DNA of 64,000 nt from Roseiarcus sp963772555 (GTDB lineage Bacteria; Pseudomonadota; Alphaproteobacteria; Rhizobiales; Beijerinckiaceae). Under the pieces are notes generated by a model, which did not search any database, was not told where the DNA came from, and saw only the letters and a program-made list of their open reading frames with translations. The stretch lies in contig CAVYXQ010000028.1 in NCBI GenBank assembly GCA_963772555.1, positions 73,865 through 137,864 of the forward strand. Reading direction: 5' to 3'. Every line of letters starts with the position of its first letter. Positions within the stretch are counted from its first letter, which is position 1. A program made the translations under genes and the position numbers. Positions 63,547 to 64,000 of the stretch are shown here, one piece after another.

Positions 63547-63976
63547 GACGTCGCAACAGCGCCGGCGCCCCCTCCCCTCGCAGCGCGCATTGGAAGACAA
63601 GCGGCTTTCCAGTCGGACGATGAAGGCTGGAGGGCCGCATGCCCTGGTAGGCTTGGCGCATGACACGCCAAAGCCGGCGAGGTCCGCCCGACCTCCCTTC
63701 CTGACGCTTAATTCAACCATTTTGAGCAACGCGACGTTTGGCTCTGCGAGCCTGGCCAAGGAAAACATCAATTGCGCCGGCGGCTTTAATAGAGCTGCCT
63801 TGACCGACCCGCTCGGGCAAACATTCACGATTGGCCAGCAATTTGCGAATGGGCCAGACGTTCTTCTGTTTGGAACTCCGGATCTGCTTTACTGGGTAGA
63901 CGTTAAAGTTGATGGCGCCTGTCGCGTGCTTTCGACAAGCACCACCTTTGAATCAAATCTGTGGCGTTACCGATGA
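63536..63976 (+). CDS. Hypothetical protein of uncertain start, at the right end
   Basis: The frame begins with an ATG that overlaps the ATPase stop (MTGRTSQQRR...) and ends at 63976. From about codon 60 it has the look of a normal protein (TLNSTILSNATFGSASLAKE...VLLFGTPDLLYWVDVKVDG) with lower GC than the operon. It has no permease-like hydrophobic segments. An alternative start is ATG 63620. It may be a fusion of the permease start with another sequence, or an independent gene. No family was recognised. Confidence 0.35.
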   Translation: MTGRTSQQRRRPLPSQRALEDKRLSSRTMKAGGPHALVGLAHDTPKPARSARPPFLTLNSTILSNATFGSASLAKENINCAGGFNRAALTDPLGQTFTIGQQFANGPDVLLFGTPDLLYWVDVKVDGACRVLSTSTTFESNLWRYR

Positions 63977-64000
63977 AATCCGCCCTCCCGATCGGGGTCG

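Overview
The window is GC-rich DNA from an alphaproteobacterium, most likely a member of the Hyphomicrobiales (Rhizobiales). The evidence is a phyR-nepR-ecfG general stress response (GSR) locus, HWE/HisKA_2 kinases, DUF1236, DUF2934 and DUF3175 proteins, an alphaproteobacterial ClpB and a GroESL operon with a CIRCE operator. The genus cannot be fixed from the sequence alone. No rRNA, tRNA or CRISPR array was seen.

Layout. 1-5 kb: the 3' end of a zinc alcohol dehydrogenase, a secreted GYxP-repeat protein, clpB, a DUF6489 protein and a TetR regulator. 5.8-7.8 kb: an IS66-family element (ISBst12-like, one transposase gene), with a 187-bp inverted fragment of its own right end next to its left end. 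7.9-14.7 kb: small regulators, a sensorless HWE-type kinase, a transglutaminase-like protein, a secreted DUF1254/DUF1214 protein and several small unknowns. 14.8-17 kb: groES-groEL under CIRCE.

17-45 kb is a stress island. It holds CsbD, DUF3175, an SDR oxidoreductase, a PfpI/DJ-1 protein, UdgX, a PRC-barrel protein, a TPP enzyme with a ferredoxin-like NuoI paralogue and an FAD monooxygenase, a GH15 enzyme, a DUF1328 protein, phyR/nepR/ecfG, a YciE/F ferritin-like protein, a CheY-like regulator, two ku genes with ligD, a PAS-HWE kinase, a CYTH-CHAD protein, a hydrophilic DUF1236 protein and a PaoABC-type molybdenum aldehyde oxidoreductase. I read thirteen sites by eye that fit the EcfG promoter consensus (GGAAC-N16/17-(C/G/A)GTT), 31-80 bases in front of these genes. 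The master regulators, their targets and the DNA end-joining genes therefore look like one locally clustered GSR regulon. Two of the sites are palindromic and could fire in both directions.

45-50 kb: panE-like and GST genes, a B12-binding radical SAM protein and an M14/DUF2817 peptidase. 50-57 kb: a SHOCT protein, then a translationally coupled pair made of a three-module TIR-like protein and a 1378-residue nSTAND1 ATPase with a membrane segment and sixteen WD40 repeats. This NLR-like pair is the best candidate for an undescribed conflict or signalling system. 57-59 kb: small unknowns and an RBBP9-like protein that lacks the nucleophilic serine. 59-63.5 kb: a RutR-like regulator divergent from an amidohydrolase, dihydropyrimidinase and ABC ATPase operon for reductive pyrimidine (or hydantoin) use, with a clear operator between them. 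The expected permease does not follow.

Three genes in the stress island are broken on paper: a +1 frameshift in mgtC, a +1 frameshift in the GH15 gene, and an in-frame TGA in a secreted Gly/Ala/Thr-rich protein. They may be real decay or sequencing errors.
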